Shown here in pieces: positions 17,113 to 26,384 of a stretch of 64,000 bases of DNA. The first letter of the stretch is position 1. Each line of letters begins with the position of its first letter. Below the pieces are notes generated by a model that worked only from the letters and a program-made list of their open reading frames with translations, did no database searches and was not told the DNA's origin. Made by a program: the position numbers and the translations under genes. Origin of the DNA: Mycobacterium mantenii (lineage in GTDB: Bacteria > Actinomycetota > Actinomycetes > Mycobacteriales > Mycobacteriaceae); NCBI RefSeq assembly GCF_010731775.1, contig NZ_AP022590.1, positions 4,216,001-4,280,000 on the forward strand, read 5' to 3'.

Positions 17113-17522
17113 GCGAACGCGATGACCGCCAAGACATCTCCGACCTGCTGGTGCGCTATGCGACGGGGATCGACCGGCGCGACTGGCCGCTGTTTCGCAC
17201 CGTGTTCACCGACGACTGCGAACTCGACTACGGCGAGATCGGGACGTGGCACGGCGTCGACGCCGTCGCCGCCTTCATGGAGCAGGTGCACGCCCTGGCG
17301 GGGCACACCCTGCACCGCCTGACCAACCAGACCATCGCCCTCGACGGTGACAACGCCACGGCACGCACCTATATCGACGGCCTGATCATGGCCGGCAACA
17401 ACAACTCTGGCGTCAACGCGATCGGTTTCTACGACGACGACATTGTGCGCACACCGGCGGGGTGGCGCATCGCCCGCCGGCGCTACACCCAGGTGCGCAT
17501 CACGACGGTGGGGAACGCATAG
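17109..17522 (+). CDS. SnoaL/NTF2-like protein
   Basis: 137 aa NTF2-fold protein of the SnoaL-like family. It opens with the usual helix (DDRQDISDLLVRYATGIDRR), then a DCELDYGEIG strand and C-terminal GWRIARRRYTQVR. Members include small isomerases, dehydratases and hydroxysteroid-type isomerases; the substrate cannot be told. The GTG overlaps the dehydrogenase stop by 4 bp, and its own stop is immediately followed by the SDR ATG, so the three genes are one coupled operon. Confidence 0.82.
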   Translation: MSERDDRQDISDLLVRYATGIDRRDWPLFRTVFTDDCELDYGEIGTWHGVDAVAAFMEQVHALAGHTLHRLTNQTIALDGDNATARTYIDGLIMAGNNNSGVNAIGFYDDDIVRTPAGWRIARRRYTQVRITTVGNA

Positions 17523-18341
17523 ATGACATTCGCGACGAAATACGGACCGTGGGCGCTGGTGGCCGGAGCCTCCGACGGGGTGGGCGCGGCGTTCGCCGAA
17601 GGCCTCGCCGAGCGCGGTGTCAACGTGGTGTTGCTGGCCCGCCGCCAAACCGTTCTCGACCGCGTCGCCGCCGAGATCGAGGCCAACACATCGGCGCAAA
17701 CCCGCACTGTAGCAATCGATCTCGCGCGGCCGGGCGCGGCCGTGACGATCGCCGCGGCGACCCGAGACCTGGAGATCGGAATGCTCGTGTACTGCGCGGG
17801 TGCCGACCCGAATTTCGAGCCGTTCCTCGCCAATTCGATCGAAGCCGCCGAGGCGATGGTGCAGCGCAACTGCATGGTGCCTATGCAGCTGTGTCACCAT
17901 TTCGCGCCCGCAATGGTGGAACGAGGCAGCGGCGGCATCGTCATCTTCGGTTCCGGCGCCGGGCTGGCCGGCGGTCCGAACATGGTGGCCTACGGCGCCT
18001 CCAAGGCATTCGACATGGTCTTCGCCGAGGCGCTGTGGGCCGAACTGCACGACAAGGGCGTCGACGTCTTGGGCCTCATCCTGGGTAAGACCAACACACC
18101 GGCATTGCGCGAACTCGAATACAGCCGCGGCCAGCTCGGCTCCCCCGACGAGGTGCCAACGGACGCGGCGGCCGTGACCGACGTCATCGCCGAGGCGTTC
18201 GAAAACCTGGGCAACGGCCCGACCCTGATGGTGGGCGAGACCATGCGCGCCGCCGCGCAGCTGCTGGCATCGCTGAGCCGAAACCAGGCCGTCGAGCTGT
18301 TCGCCCAAGCCGCCGCGGCGGCCATGGGCCCGGACGCTTGA
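17523..18341 (+). CDS. Short-chain dehydrogenase/reductase
   Basis: 272 aa SDR with AGASDGVG, a YCAG motif instead of NNAG and catalytic YGASK. The ATG abuts the TAG of the SnoaL-like gene with no gap, implying coupled translation. As third gene of the IclR-linked operon it probably acts on the same alcohol/ketone pathway as the alcohol dehydrogenase and SnoaL-like protein. Confidence 0.85.
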   Translation: MTFATKYGPWALVAGASDGVGAAFAEGLAERGVNVVLLARRQTVLDRVAAEIEANTSAQTRTVAIDLARPGAAVTIAAATRDLEIGMLVYCAGADPNFEPFLANSIEAAEAMVQRNCMVPMQLCHHFAPAMVERGSGGIVIFGSGAGLAGGPNMVAYGASKAFDMVFAEALWAELHDKGVDVLGLILGKTNTPALRELEYSRGQLGSPDEVPTDAAAVTDVIAEAFENLGNGPTLMVGETMRAAAQLLASLSRNQAVELFAQAAAAAMGPDA

Positions 18342-18428
18342 GCCCGGCGGGAACCGCGGGCGTTCGCTGTGCGTCGTACACCCAATGGCGAGGTTTGCCA
18401 AAGTTCTAAATCAGGGCAGCCTAACTCT

Positions 18429-18511
18429 GGCCTCAAGGAGGCCCTGGGCAGCAAATATAGGTACCGTAGTGCTGTTGCTTTAGCCGACCCGCTACGTTGC
18501 TGACCACGTAG
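18429..18511 (+). other. Possible structured leader before the exchanger gene
   Basis: The 254-bp gap before the cation exchanger contains two small hairpins, GGCCTC-AAG-GAGGCC (18429-18443) and CTACG-N10-CGTAG (18492-18511). I cannot match them to a known riboswitch, including the manganese yybP-ykoY class that often precedes cation transporters. The first could be a terminator for the preceding operon. Confidence 0.3.
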
Positions 18512-18595
18512 GCCCGGGGTATTTTGGGTATCCGATTCGCCACGGCAACCGAGCCGACGTAGCCACCCGATCGCCACCGCCTGCGAAGGATGACG

Positions 18596-19897
18596 ATGCT
18601 CGCCATAGACAGGCCCGCAGCCACCGTCTGGACGACGGCACGCTGGCGGCGCCGCACCCTGACCCGTTCTGGACTGATCACCGGCGCATTCGTCGTCCCG
18701 GCCGTGGTCGTCCGCATCGCCGGCCTGCATACCGGCGCGGTGCTGGCCCTGCTGATCTTCGGGGCGGCGGTGGTCGCGGCGAGTTTCTTGCTGGCGTGGG
18801 CCGCCGAGGCCGCCCAGATCGACGTCTCCGGCGGGCTGGCGACGGCGCTGCTCGCGTTGATAGCCGTGTTGCCCGAATACGCCGTCGACCTTTACTACGC
18901 CTACGTGTCCGGCCACAACGCGGATTACACGCAGTACGCCGCCGCCAACATGACCGGGTCCAACCGGCTGTTGATGGGTCTGGGCTGGCCGGTTGTGGTG
19001 CTGGTGAGCATCCTGGTCGCGCGCAAGTCCGGTGCGCACAAGTCCCCTGGTTTGACACTGGAACCAGCAAACCGCCTGGAACTCGGATTCCTGTTGGTCG
19101 CCGGTGTGATCGCGTTCCTGATCCCGGCGAGCGGCCAGATCCATCTCGGGCTGGGGCTGGCGTTGCTGGCCTGGTTCGGGTTCTACCTCTACAAGGTCAG
19201 CCACGGCGACGTCGAAGAGCCCGACCTGATAGGCACCGCGGCCGCTCTGGGTGAACTGCCCGACCGCCGGCGGCGCATCGCCGTGGTCGGCCTGTTCCTT
19301 ATATCGGGCGGGGTCATCCTGCTGTGCGCCAAGCCCTTTGCCGACAATCTGGTCGCCGCCGGCACCGAACTCGGCATCAACCGCTTCCTGTTGGTGCAGT
19401 GGCTGGCTCCGCTGGCCTCCGAAGCACCGGAGTTCATCATCGCGACGATCTTCGCCACCCGCGGCAAGGGTACGGTGGCCATCGCCACGCTGATCTCCTC
19501 CAAGGTCAACCAATGGACCCTGCTGATCGGGTCACTGCCGATCGCCCACCTGCTGGGCGGCGGCGGGTTCTCCCTGTACCTCGACTCCCGCCAGGTGGAG
19601 GAGGTGCTGCTCACCGCGACCCAGACGATGATGGGGGTCACGCTCATCCTGGCGTTGCGGTTCCACCGGGCCGCCGCATGCACACTGCTCGGACTGTTCG
19701 TCGTCCAGTTCCCGATCTTCTCGACACAGGGGCGGCTACTGCTTTGCGGCGCCTATACCGCGGTGGCCGTCGTCGGGCTGATCCTCAACCGCCGTCACAT
19801 CGCTGCCACCATCGGGGCGCCGTTCTTCGGCACGGCCCTCCGGCACAGCGGTCACCCGCACCACGACGGCGCGGAAGGTGTCAGCCGCCCCGCGTAG
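18596..19897 (+). CDS. Sodium/calcium exchanger (CaCA) family transporter
   Basis: 433 aa polytopic membrane protein with about ten hydrophobic segments and the two alpha repeats of the CaCA superfamily. Alpha-1 is IAVLPEYAVDLYYAY...AANMTGSNRLLMG; alpha-2 is APLASEAPEFIIATIFATRG with SSKVNQWTLLIG. The conserved acidic residues of both repeats are present. It probably exchanges Ca2+ (or another cation) for H+ or Na+ at the inner membrane. The ATG at 18596 has AAGGA 5 nt upstream and is preferred over the ATG at 18590. No regulator is adjacent. Confidence 0.83.
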   Translation: MLAIDRPAATVWTTARWRRRTLTRSGLITGAFVVPAVVVRIAGLHTGAVLALLIFGAAVVAASFLLAWAAEAAQIDVSGGLATALLALIAVLPEYAVDLYYAYVSGHNADYTQYAAANMTGSNRLLMGLGWPVVVLVSILVARKSGAHKSPGLTLEPANRLELGFLLVAGVIAFLIPASGQIHLGLGLALLAWFGFYLYKVSHGDVEEPDLIGTAAALGELPDRRRRIAVVGLFLISGGVILLCAKPFADNLVAAGTELGINRFLLVQWLAPLASEAPEFIIATIFATRGKGTVAIATLISSKVNQWTLLIGSLPIAHLLGGGGFSLYLDSRQVEEVLLTATQTMMGVTLILALRFHRAAACTLLGLFVVQFPIFSTQGRLLLCGAYTAVAVVGLILNRRHIAATIGAPFFGTALRHSGHPHHDGAEGVSRPA

Positions 19898-19958
19898 GCC
19901 GGCGCCGATGACCGCCCCGCGGCCGGGTCCGAAATCGCGCTGCGTATACCGTCCAGGT

Positions 19959-20795
19959 ATGAATCGAGTGTCGGTGATCACCGGCGGCGCCGGCGGCATG
20001 GGTGTGGCCACCGCCAAAATCGTCGGCCGCGACCATGCCTTGGTCCTCTGCGACGTCAGGCAGGACCGCCTGAAGGCCGCGGCTGCAAACCTGGAAGAGC
20101 TCGGGATGACCGTCACGGCCGTCGACTGTGACGTCACCGAGCGGCGGGCGGTCACGGACCTGCTCGCCACCGCGCACGATCTCGGGACCCTCGCCTCGGT
20201 GATCCACACCGCGGGGGTGAGCCCGAGCATGGGCCCGGCCGACTACGTCATGCGGACCAACGCGCTCGGCACGCTCAACGTGAACGAGGCGCTTTTCGCG
20301 GTCGCCGGCGAGGGCGCGGTGATCGTCAACGTGGCGTCGATGGCGGCGCACCTGCTGCCCGCGGAAATGGTTCCGGTGGATCAGTTTCCGCTGGCGCTGA
20401 CGGACGCCGACGCCTTTTTGGAGGCCATGCTGACGACCTGCAACATCGTGCCCGAAGAAGCGCGGTCCGGCCTCGCCTACGCCGTGAGCAAGAGCTTCGT
20501 GAAGTGGTACAGCCAGTCGCAGGCGGAGCGATTCAACACGCGTGGGGTGCGCATCGTCTCGGTGTCGCCCGGCTCGATCGACACCGAGATGGGCCGGCTC
20601 GAGGAGCAGGCCGGGGCCGGCGCGATGGTCACCAACGCCGCCGTCCCGCGGTGGGGCAAGCCGGAAGAGATGGCCGAGCTGCTCGCGTTCTGCGCCAGCG
20701 AGAAGGCCGGATATCTGACCGGCACAGACATTCTCAACGACGGCGGCGTGATCGCCTCGATGACCGAACGAGCCAGGGTGACCGCCGGCAGCTAG
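19959..20795 (+). CDS. Short-chain dehydrogenase/reductase
   Basis: 278 aa SDR with TGGAGGMG, HTAG in place of NNAG, catalytic YAVSK and C-terminal LNDGGVIA. The ATG at 19959 (MNRVSVITGG) is the last start before the Rossmann motif and matches normal SDR length; a GTG at 19878 would add a proline/arginine-rich leader. It follows the exchanger by 61 bp, probably with its own promoter, and converges on the monooxygenase operon. Confidence 0.84.
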   Translation: MNRVSVITGGAGGMGVATAKIVGRDHALVLCDVRQDRLKAAAANLEELGMTVTAVDCDVTERRAVTDLLATAHDLGTLASVIHTAGVSPSMGPADYVMRTNALGTLNVNEALFAVAGEGAVIVNVASMAAHLLPAEMVPVDQFPLALTDADAFLEAMLTTCNIVPEEARSGLAYAVSKSFVKWYSQSQAERFNTRGVRIVSVSPGSIDTEMGRLEEQAGAGAMVTNAAVPRWGKPEEMAELLAFCASEKAGYLTGTDILNDGGVIASMTERARVTAGS

Positions 20796-20825
20796 CCGAG
20801 GTAGTACAGCTCCTCGACCTCCCGG

Positions 20826-22412
20826 CTATTCCTCGCCCCCCGCGCCGACGATGGCATCGGACAGGCCCGCACCCCTGCGCATCGGCGGGGTGCCGCGGTG
20901 TACCCACTCCCGTGGGCGCAGCCGCCAGGTCCGGCGCGCGTACTCCAGCTCGGTGTACGGCCACTGGGTGACGATGCGCCCGGACGGCGATCGGAAGTAG
21001 CTGTCGCACTGCGTCCAGATGGTGCGCTCCAGATCCGCGGAAAGTACATCGTTGTAACGCTTTTCGGCCTCGGGTCGCACGTCGAGATAGCCACCGCGGC
21101 GCGCCAGGCGGCTCAGCGCGCTGGCGACCAGTCGCGCCCCGGCCTCGAGGATGTAGACGATGGAGTTGCCACCCTGGTTGGTGTTGGGGCCGTAGAGCAT
21201 GAAGAAATTCGGGAATCCGCTGACCGCCACGCCCAGGTAGGCGCTCGGGTCGTCGCCCCAGTGCTCGTGCAGGCTTTCGCCGCCTCGTCCGATTACCTCG
21301 ATGCCGGCGAGGTAGCGGCTGGTTTGGAATCCGGTGGCGCACACGATGGCGTCGGCGTCCACCGACTCGCCGCCGAGGGTAGCGATCGACGTCTCGGTAA
21401 CTCGTGCGATCGGTTCGGTGACCAAATCGACGTGGTCCTTCTGTAGCGCGCGATAGTAGTCATCGCCGAGCAGCACCCGCTTGCAGCGGAATGGATAGTC
21501 GGGAGTCAGGGCGAGACGAAGCCGCTCGTCGGCGACGGTGCGCTCGAGAAACGAGGTTGCGACGCGTGAGCGACTGGCCACTTGTGGGTCTTCGACCGCG
21601 CTTCCGGCAAAGTCGTGGAACTGCTTCCAGATTCGCCACCGTTCCCTACGGGCCGCCCACGGATGGCGACGGAACCTCGCCAGCTCCCGAGGACTGAACG
21701 GACGGTCGTCCTTGGGCACCATCCACGGGGGCGTGCGCTGGAAAACGGTGACACGCGAGGCGATTCGGGCGAGCTCCGGCACCACCTGCACCGCGCTGGC
21801 GCCGGTGCCGATCACCGCAACCTTCTTGCCACCCAAGTCCACGCCAGGCTCCCACGCGGACGTGTGCATCAGGTGGCCGCGGTAGCCGTCGAGGCCGTCG
21901 ATGTCAGGCAGCCGGGGAGGGCCGAACAACCCGACGGCGCTCACTACGACATCGGCCCGCAGCGTGGTGACGGTGTCGCTGTTCGCTTGCTGCAGCTGCA
22001 ATTCCCACTGGCAGCTGTCCTCGTTCCATTGCGCCCGCCGTACGTAGGTCCGCAGGTTCAGGTGCCGGCGCAGGTCGAAGTCGTCGACCACCGACTCCAG
22101 GTAGGCCAGAATCTCAGGCTGCCGCGCATACGTGCGGCTCCAGTTACGGTTCAGCGCGAACGAGAACGAGTACAGGTGGCTCTGCACGTCGCAGGCGGCG
22201 CCGGGGTAGGTGTTGCGCCGCCAGGTGCCGCCGACGCCGTCGGCGGCCTCGATGATCACCAGATCGTCGATTCCCCTGCGGCGCAGCGCGACTGCAGCGG
22301 CGACTCCGCCGAAGCCGGCCCCGATGATCGCGACCCGCGGCTGCGGACGCCGCCGTGTTGCCGCTTCGAGCCGGCCGAGGGAATACCAGCGTGCGGCTGC
22401 GCGGCTCGTCAT
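20826..22412 (-). CDS. Flavin-containing monooxygenase, Baeyer-Villiger type (BVMO 2)
   Basis: 528 aa class B flavoprotein monooxygenase. The FAD motif is IIGAGFGGVAAA near residue 30, the type I BVMO fingerprint is YRGHLMHTSAW, and the NADPH motif VIGTGASAVQ follows. Expected chemistry is NADPH/O2-dependent oxygen insertion into a ketone. The ATG overlaps the stop of the upstream monooxygenase (ATGA), so the two are translationally coupled. Two tandem BVMOs suggest that different ring or side-chain ketones of one substrate are handled. Confidence 0.87.
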   Translation of the reverse strand: MTSRAAARWYSLGRLEAATRRRPQPRVAIIGAGFGGVAAAVALRRRGIDDLVIIEAADGVGGTWRRNTYPGAACDVQSHLYSFSFALNRNWSRTYARQPEILAYLESVVDDFDLRRHLNLRTYVRRAQWNEDSCQWELQLQQANSDTVTTLRADVVVSAVGLFGPPRLPDIDGLDGYRGHLMHTSAWEPGVDLGGKKVAVIGTGASAVQVVPELARIASRVTVFQRTPPWMVPKDDRPFSPRELARFRRHPWAARRERWRIWKQFHDFAGSAVEDPQVASRSRVATSFLERTVADERLRLALTPDYPFRCKRVLLGDDYYRALQKDHVDLVTEPIARVTETSIATLGGESVDADAIVCATGFQTSRYLAGIEVIGRGGESLHEHWGDDPSAYLGVAVSGFPNFFMLYGPNTNQGGNSIVYILEAGARLVASALSRLARRGGYLDVRPEAEKRYNDVLSADLERTIWTQCDSYFRSPSGRIVTQWPYTELEYARRTWRLRPREWVHRGTPPMRRGAGLSDAIVGAGGEE

Positions 22413-24208
22413 GGTGCAACCTTCTTGTTTCGCAGATTCAGTCCCTCCAGCGCGCCGCGGTCACGCCAGCTCGCGAGGATATCGGCGTATTCGGTTGGCG
22501 TTCCGAAGAAGAAGCTGCCCTGCCGCGTCTTGGCGTCGGCCTGCCCCTCACGGTTGTAGTAGCCGGGGGTGCAGGTCTTGGCCCGCTCGGCGGTCAAAGC
22601 GGAGCGCGCCAGCACGGTATCAACCCAGGCGGCCTCGGCATCGGCCGAGGCCTCGAGCTCGGTGACGCCTTGCTTGAGGGCCCGGGCGATGATCCATGCG
22701 ACGTGGCGGGCCTGCACGTCGAGCAGATAGGGAAAGTTCACGGTGAGTCCGGACTGGGCGATGCTTTCGATAAAACAGTTCGGGAAACCGTGTACGCAAA
22801 GACCGTGAAGGGTCCGAACGCCGTCCCGCCATGCGTCGGTCAACGTCAGACCGTCACGGCCTATCACCTCGAAGCCCGTGCGCCTACTGTAGTCAGTGCC
22901 CACCTCGAATCCCGTGGCGAAAATCAAACAGTCCAGCCCGTATTCGACCCCGTCGACCACTACGCCGGCCTCGGTGATGCGCTCGACACCGCGGCCCCGG
23001 GTGTCAACCAACCTGACGTTTTCGCGATTGAAAGTTTGTAGATACTCGTCGTGAAAGCACGGCCGCTTGCAGAAGTACCCATACCACGGCTTGAGCGCCT
23101 CCGCGGTCGTGCGGTCAGACACGAGGGCGTCCACGCGTGCACGGATCTCTTCCATCTGGGCGAAGTCAGCCAGTTCCACTTCGCGGACCCGTTGCAGTGG
23201 ATCGGAACCGTTGCCGGTCTCGTGGCGCATCACCGGCAGCTTTCGCGTGATGCTGGTCCAGGCGTCGGCGACCAAGTCTTCGTCGGCGTGTCCTCCGGCG
23301 GTGAGGATTTGGAAGTTCTCGATCCGTCTCTGTTGCCAGCCGGGCGACAGGGTCTTCGCCCACTGAGGATCGGTCGGCCCATTCGCCCGCACATTCACCG
23401 TCGATGGTGTGCGTTGAAACACGTGGAGCTGCTGACTTTTTCGGGCTAAATGTGGCACACACTGGATGGCGGTAGCGCCGGTGCCGATGATGCCGACACG
23501 CTTGTCGGCCAGGTGTTCAAGGTCTTCTCCCGTGTATCGGTAATCCCAGCGGCTGGTGTGGAACATGTGACCGCGAAACGCTGCTATTCCCGGTATTCCG
23601 GGCAGCTTGGGTTTGTTCAGATAGCCGTTGGCCATCGACACGAAGCGGGCCCGCATCGCGTCGCCGTGATCCGTGCAAATAACCCACAGGGAATCCTCTG
23701 GATCCCAACGGATCTCGCGTACCTCAGTCCGCAGGCAGGCGTCGCGGTAGAGATCGTAGTGCTCGGCGATGCGCTGGCAGTGCGCGAAGATCTCCGCGCC
23801 CTTGGCGTACTTCTCGGTCGGGATGTAGCCAAGTTCCTCCAGCAGCGGCATGTACACATACGACTCGACGTCACAGGCGATGCCGGGATAGCGATTCCAA
23901 TACCAGGTGCCGCCCACGTCGGCGGCCTTATCGATCAGTCGCACACTGTCCACGCCGTGTTCGCGCAACCGTGCACCTGTCAGCAGGCCGCCGAAGCCGG
24001 CGCCTATCACCGCGACGTCGACAGTGTCGGTAAGTGGGTCGCGGCTGTAGCGCGGATCGCACCATGGGTCCTCGCCGAAGCGAGCGAACCGGCCCGCCAC
24101 CTCTACATACTGTTGGATGCCATCAGGCCGTAGCCGTCGCTGCCTCTCCTGGTCGTACTTTCGTCGTAGCGCCTCTTCGTCGAATGGCAGGCCGTCCGCT
24201 GTCGTCAC
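22409..24208 (-). CDS. Baeyer-Villiger monooxygenase, cyclohexanone-monooxygenase-like (BVMO 1)
   Basis: 599 aa type I BVMO. It has a longer N-terminal extension typical of cyclopentadecanone/steroid-type enzymes, then VIGAGFGGLLTG near residue 67, the fingerprint FRGHMFHTSRWDY and VGIIGTGATAIQ. The C-terminal FPNCFIESIAQSG and PGYYNREGQ segments are also typical. It should convert a cyclic or long-chain ketone to a lactone or ester. The GTG start follows an AAGGGG site and shares one base with a short upstream frame. The promoter region holds operator copy A. Confidence 0.87.
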   Translation of the reverse strand: MTTADGLPFDEEALRRKYDQERQRRLRPDGIQQYVEVAGRFARFGEDPWCDPRYSRDPLTDTVDVAVIGAGFGGLLTGARLREHGVDSVRLIDKAADVGGTWYWNRYPGIACDVESYVYMPLLEELGYIPTEKYAKGAEIFAHCQRIAEHYDLYRDACLRTEVREIRWDPEDSLWVICTDHGDAMRARFVSMANGYLNKPKLPGIPGIAAFRGHMFHTSRWDYRYTGEDLEHLADKRVGIIGTGATAIQCVPHLARKSQQLHVFQRTPSTVNVRANGPTDPQWAKTLSPGWQQRRIENFQILTAGGHADEDLVADAWTSITRKLPVMRHETGNGSDPLQRVREVELADFAQMEEIRARVDALVSDRTTAEALKPWYGYFCKRPCFHDEYLQTFNRENVRLVDTRGRGVERITEAGVVVDGVEYGLDCLIFATGFEVGTDYSRRTGFEVIGRDGLTLTDAWRDGVRTLHGLCVHGFPNCFIESIAQSGLTVNFPYLLDVQARHVAWIIARALKQGVTELEASADAEAAWVDTVLARSALTAERAKTCTPGYYNREGQADAKTRQGSFFFGTPTEYADILASWRDRGALEGLNLRNKKVAP

Positions 24209-24291
24209 TATCTACGACCCCTTCTACCGGCTCGCTGGGCGGAGCCGAGTCGCCCAGCGGATGTGCGCACCGAGGCATTCACCGCGAGCAT
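24208..24291 (-). CDS. Possible short leader ORF of the BVMO operon
   Basis: A 27-codon frame starts at an ATG inside operator copy A and ends with TAG at 24210-24208, whose last base is the first base of the BVMO 1 GTG start. The peptide is Arg-rich at its end (RAGRRGRR). No clear ribosome site precedes it. It is listed because the other operator-headed units carry similar short frames touching the first gene; taken alone it would be weak. Confidence 0.3.
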   Translation of the reverse strand: MLAVNASVRTSAGRLGSAQRAGRRGRR

Positions 24292-24312
24292 ATAATCAAT
24301 CGCTTGATCATA
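24291..24312. promoter_or_regulatory. Operator copy A (ATCAA-N4-TTGAT family)
   Basis: A 22-bp dyad with arms TATAATCAA and TTGATCATA separated by TCGC; one mismatch between the arms. It lies 83 bp upstream of the BVMO 1 start, in the gap after the first TetR gene. The same core recurs at 25180, 27417 and 32859, always at an operon head in this cluster. Confidence 0.75.
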
Positions 24313-24354
24313 TCAATGGGTCCGCCCTTCTGCTCACCGTTGATCCACAAAGGC

Positions 24355-25029
24355 TCAACGCCGGGGTGGACGCCTGCCGACAGCCGCGCGGCGCGCTGGT
24401 GCCGCGCCACCTCCTGAGAACAACGCACCCCTGATTAACGGCTTCGCCGCCGCAAGCGCTCGCTGGTACGCCTTGGGCGAGGCCGTTGCGGCCAGTTCGG
24501 TCAGGCCATACAGCAGCGCATAGATCACCTCGACGATGGCTCGCGCCTGGGCGCGGTCGACCGAGGGCTGTGTGCGGTACGCGTCGTGGATCACGTCCTC
24601 GATGATTTTGCGTAGCGCATGCAGTTCGATGTCGCCACCCCCGCCCACCGAAAGCTCCGCGGCGCCCTGGGCGCGGATCGCCCACTCGAACGCCGCCAGG
24701 TCGGGATACTCACGCATCAGCCGACCCGACTCATCCAGTACGGCCTCTATCCGGTCGACTGCGTCGCCGGGCTGCTCGGCGGCTCGACGCAACCGGGGCA
24801 ACGCGATGTCGGTTCTCGCCGCGATGGCCGCGTTGATGAGCTCCGTCTTGTTCGGGAAGTAGTTGTAGAGACTGGCGCTGGTGACGTTGGCTGAGCGAGC
24901 GATTTCGCGGATCGTCGCCCGCGAATAACCCATCTCGGCTACACACCGCATCGTCGCAGCGATGATGCGGTGACGCGTCTGCTCGCCGCTCGCACCGACA
25001 GGCCGGCCCAGTTGAGTTGTCGTCGTCAT
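24355..25029 (-). CDS. TetR-family regulator 1 of the BVMO/P450 cluster
   Basis: 224 aa TetR repressor. The N-terminus MTTTTQLGRPVGASGEQTR leads into the helix-turn-helix (ATIREIARSANVTSASLYNY) and a FPNKTELI linker. It is closely similar to the second TetR of the cluster (27538) throughout the DNA-binding domain, so both may read the same operator. The start at 25029 matches that paralogue; longer in-frame starts add 52 unlike residues. Operator copy B lies 151 bp upstream, consistent with autoregulation. Confidence 0.87.
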   Translation of the reverse strand: MTTTTQLGRPVGASGEQTRHRIIAATMRCVAEMGYSRATIREIARSANVTSASLYNYFPNKTELINAAIAARTDIALPRLRRAAEQPGDAVDRIEAVLDESGRLMREYPDLAAFEWAIRAQGAAELSVGGGGDIELHALRKIIEDVIHDAYRTQPSVDRAQARAIVEVIYALLYGLTELAATASPKAYQRALAAAKPLIRGALFSGGGAAPARRAAVGRRPPRR

Positions 25030-25179
25030 ATCCCCAGCCAAATCGGGCAAGCGGCCGCTCCTGCGTCTATCGGTCGCCCGCAGCGATCGTCGACGGGTAC
25101 GGGGACGGGGCGCTGCGCGGCTAAGGCCGATATTAGGCGCCATGGACGTCTGGATCACCTCCATCGGCGTGCTGTTAAT

Positions 25180-25201
25180 TAACAATCGATCGCTTAATAT
25201 G
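25180..25201. promoter_or_regulatory. Operator copy B, between TetR 1 and the epimerase operon
   Basis: Read on the minus strand, arms ATTAA and TCGAT flank GCGA, matching the consensus ATCAA-N4-TTGAT with two changes. It shares the stretch AAGCGAT-GATT with copy A and GATCGATT with copy C. It lies in the 315-bp divergent gap (25030-25344) between TetR 1 and the epimerase gene and could control both directions. The rest of the gap holds only the short leader frame at 25280. Confidence 0.55.
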
Positions 25202-25279
25202 GTGCGCGCGGGCAGCCCTGCGCCGACAAGCGATTGGTTCTGCGCCCTTCGCGCGGCGACTCACCAGGAGGCGTTGATC

Positions 25280-25348
25280 ATGAGGAGTTGGCGACCTGCG
25301 ATGCCAGTGCGAACGTGCAGGCGTCATGAGCTGGGCGGGTGCCGATGA
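25280..25348 (+). CDS. Short coupled leader ORF before the epimerase gene
   Basis: A 22-codon frame (MRSWRPAMPVRTCRR...) has a perfect AGGAGG 8 nt before its ATG. Its TGA overlaps the ATG of the epimerase gene (ATGA), while the epimerase has only a weak ribosome site of its own. This looks like a translated leader that delivers ribosomes to the main gene. The peptide is basic with two Cys and has no recognisable domain. Confidence 0.5.
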   Translation: MRSWRPAMPVRTCRRHELGGCR

Positions 25349-26373
25349 AGGTCGCGGTGACCGGTCCTGCCGGCTACGTCGGCGTGAACCTGGTGCGCCT
25401 GCTGATTGAGCGCGGCAACCATGTCGTGGCCATCGATCTCAAAGACTCCAACCGCATTTCGCATCACAACCTCACAACGGTGCGCGCCGACATCCTCGAT
25501 GCCGCCGCGATGCGTACGGCGTTGGATGGCGTCGAAGTCGTGTTCCACCTGGCCGCAGTCATCACGATGGCCCGCCGTGACGATACGGCTTGGCGGATCA
25601 ACACCGAGGGCGTGCGCAGCGTCGCCGAGGCAGCGCTGGGGACGGGTGTGCGCAGAATGGTGCTCTGCAGCTCCTTGAACGCGTTCGACCCACGCAATCA
25701 GGAGGGACCGGTCGACGAATGCACCCAGCGATCCACCGCCAGCGACCTTCCGCTCTATGACCGCTCGAAATGGCAAGGCGAATGTGAGTTTTCGAGCGTG
25801 GTTGAGCGAGGCCTCGACGGGGTTATCGTCAACCCCACCGGCGTGGTCGGACCGGTCGATTACGGTCCGGTGCGATTGAATCGGATGCTTCTCGAGGCGG
25901 CCCGCGGCCGGATGCTCGTCGCGATCGGCGGCGGCTTTGACATGGTCGACGTGCGCGACGTCGCATCGGGCTTGTGTGCGGCAGCCGAACACGGCCGAAC
26001 TGGCGAAAACTACATCTTGGGCGGACATTTCGTTTCGTTTATCGATGCTTTCCGCATAGCGGCCGCCTGCACCGGTCGGCGCGGCCCTTTGGTTGCCCTG
26101 CCACTGCCGGTGCTGAAGCGATGCGCGCCGCTGCTCGACACCCTCGGTACCTGGCTGCGCCGCGACATGCTCGGCGCAGCGATGATCGCTACTCTCGTCA
26201 ACGCTCCGCGCGTGGACGGGGCCAAGGCCCGAAGCGAGCTCGGTCACCGACCACGTGACACCGAAACCGCCATCGCCGATCTGGTTTCGTTTTTCCAACA
26301 CATCGGCCGCCTACCAACACCACGCAAGGTCAGGACGACCGCCGATCAGGTGGCGCCGCCCTATGACCGCTGA
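25345..26373 (+). CDS. NAD-dependent epimerase / 3-beta-HSD-like extended SDR
   Basis: 342 aa extended SDR. The Rossmann motif is TGPAGYVG at the N-terminus, then VFHLAAVIT, LCSSLNAF and catalytic YDRSKWQGE. This group includes NAD-dependent epimerases, dihydroflavonol reductases and 3-beta-hydroxysteroid dehydrogenase/isomerases. Its place among BVMOs, a CYP125 and a luciferase-like enzyme makes a sterol- or terpenoid-alcohol dehydrogenase plausible. The ATG at 25345 is preferred over GTG 25339. The luciferase-like gene follows after 11 bp. Confidence 0.83.
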   Translation: MKVAVTGPAGYVGVNLVRLLIERGNHVVAIDLKDSNRISHHNLTTVRADILDAAAMRTALDGVEVVFHLAAVITMARRDDTAWRINTEGVRSVAEAALGTGVRRMVLCSSLNAFDPRNQEGPVDECTQRSTASDLPLYDRSKWQGECEFSSVVERGLDGVIVNPTGVVGPVDYGPVRLNRMLLEAARGRMLVAIGGGFDMVDVRDVASGLCAAAEHGRTGENYILGGHFVSFIDAFRIAAACTGRRGPLVALPLPVLKRCAPLLDTLGTWLRRDMLGAAMIATLVNAPRVDGAKARSELGHRPRDTETAIADLVSFFQHIGRLPTPRKVRTTADQVAPPYDR

Positions 26374-26384
26374 AAGAGTAATCC

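Noticed and set aside
17049..18401. 450-codon minus-strand frame antisense to the SnoaL-like and SDR genes
   Set aside because: The sense strand has intact SnoaL and SDR proteins with coupled starts; the antisense product is low complexity.
18342..18595. Riboswitch before the CaCA exchanger
   Set aside because: I could not match the conserved core of the yybP-ykoY or other metal riboswitch; only two small hairpins are visible.
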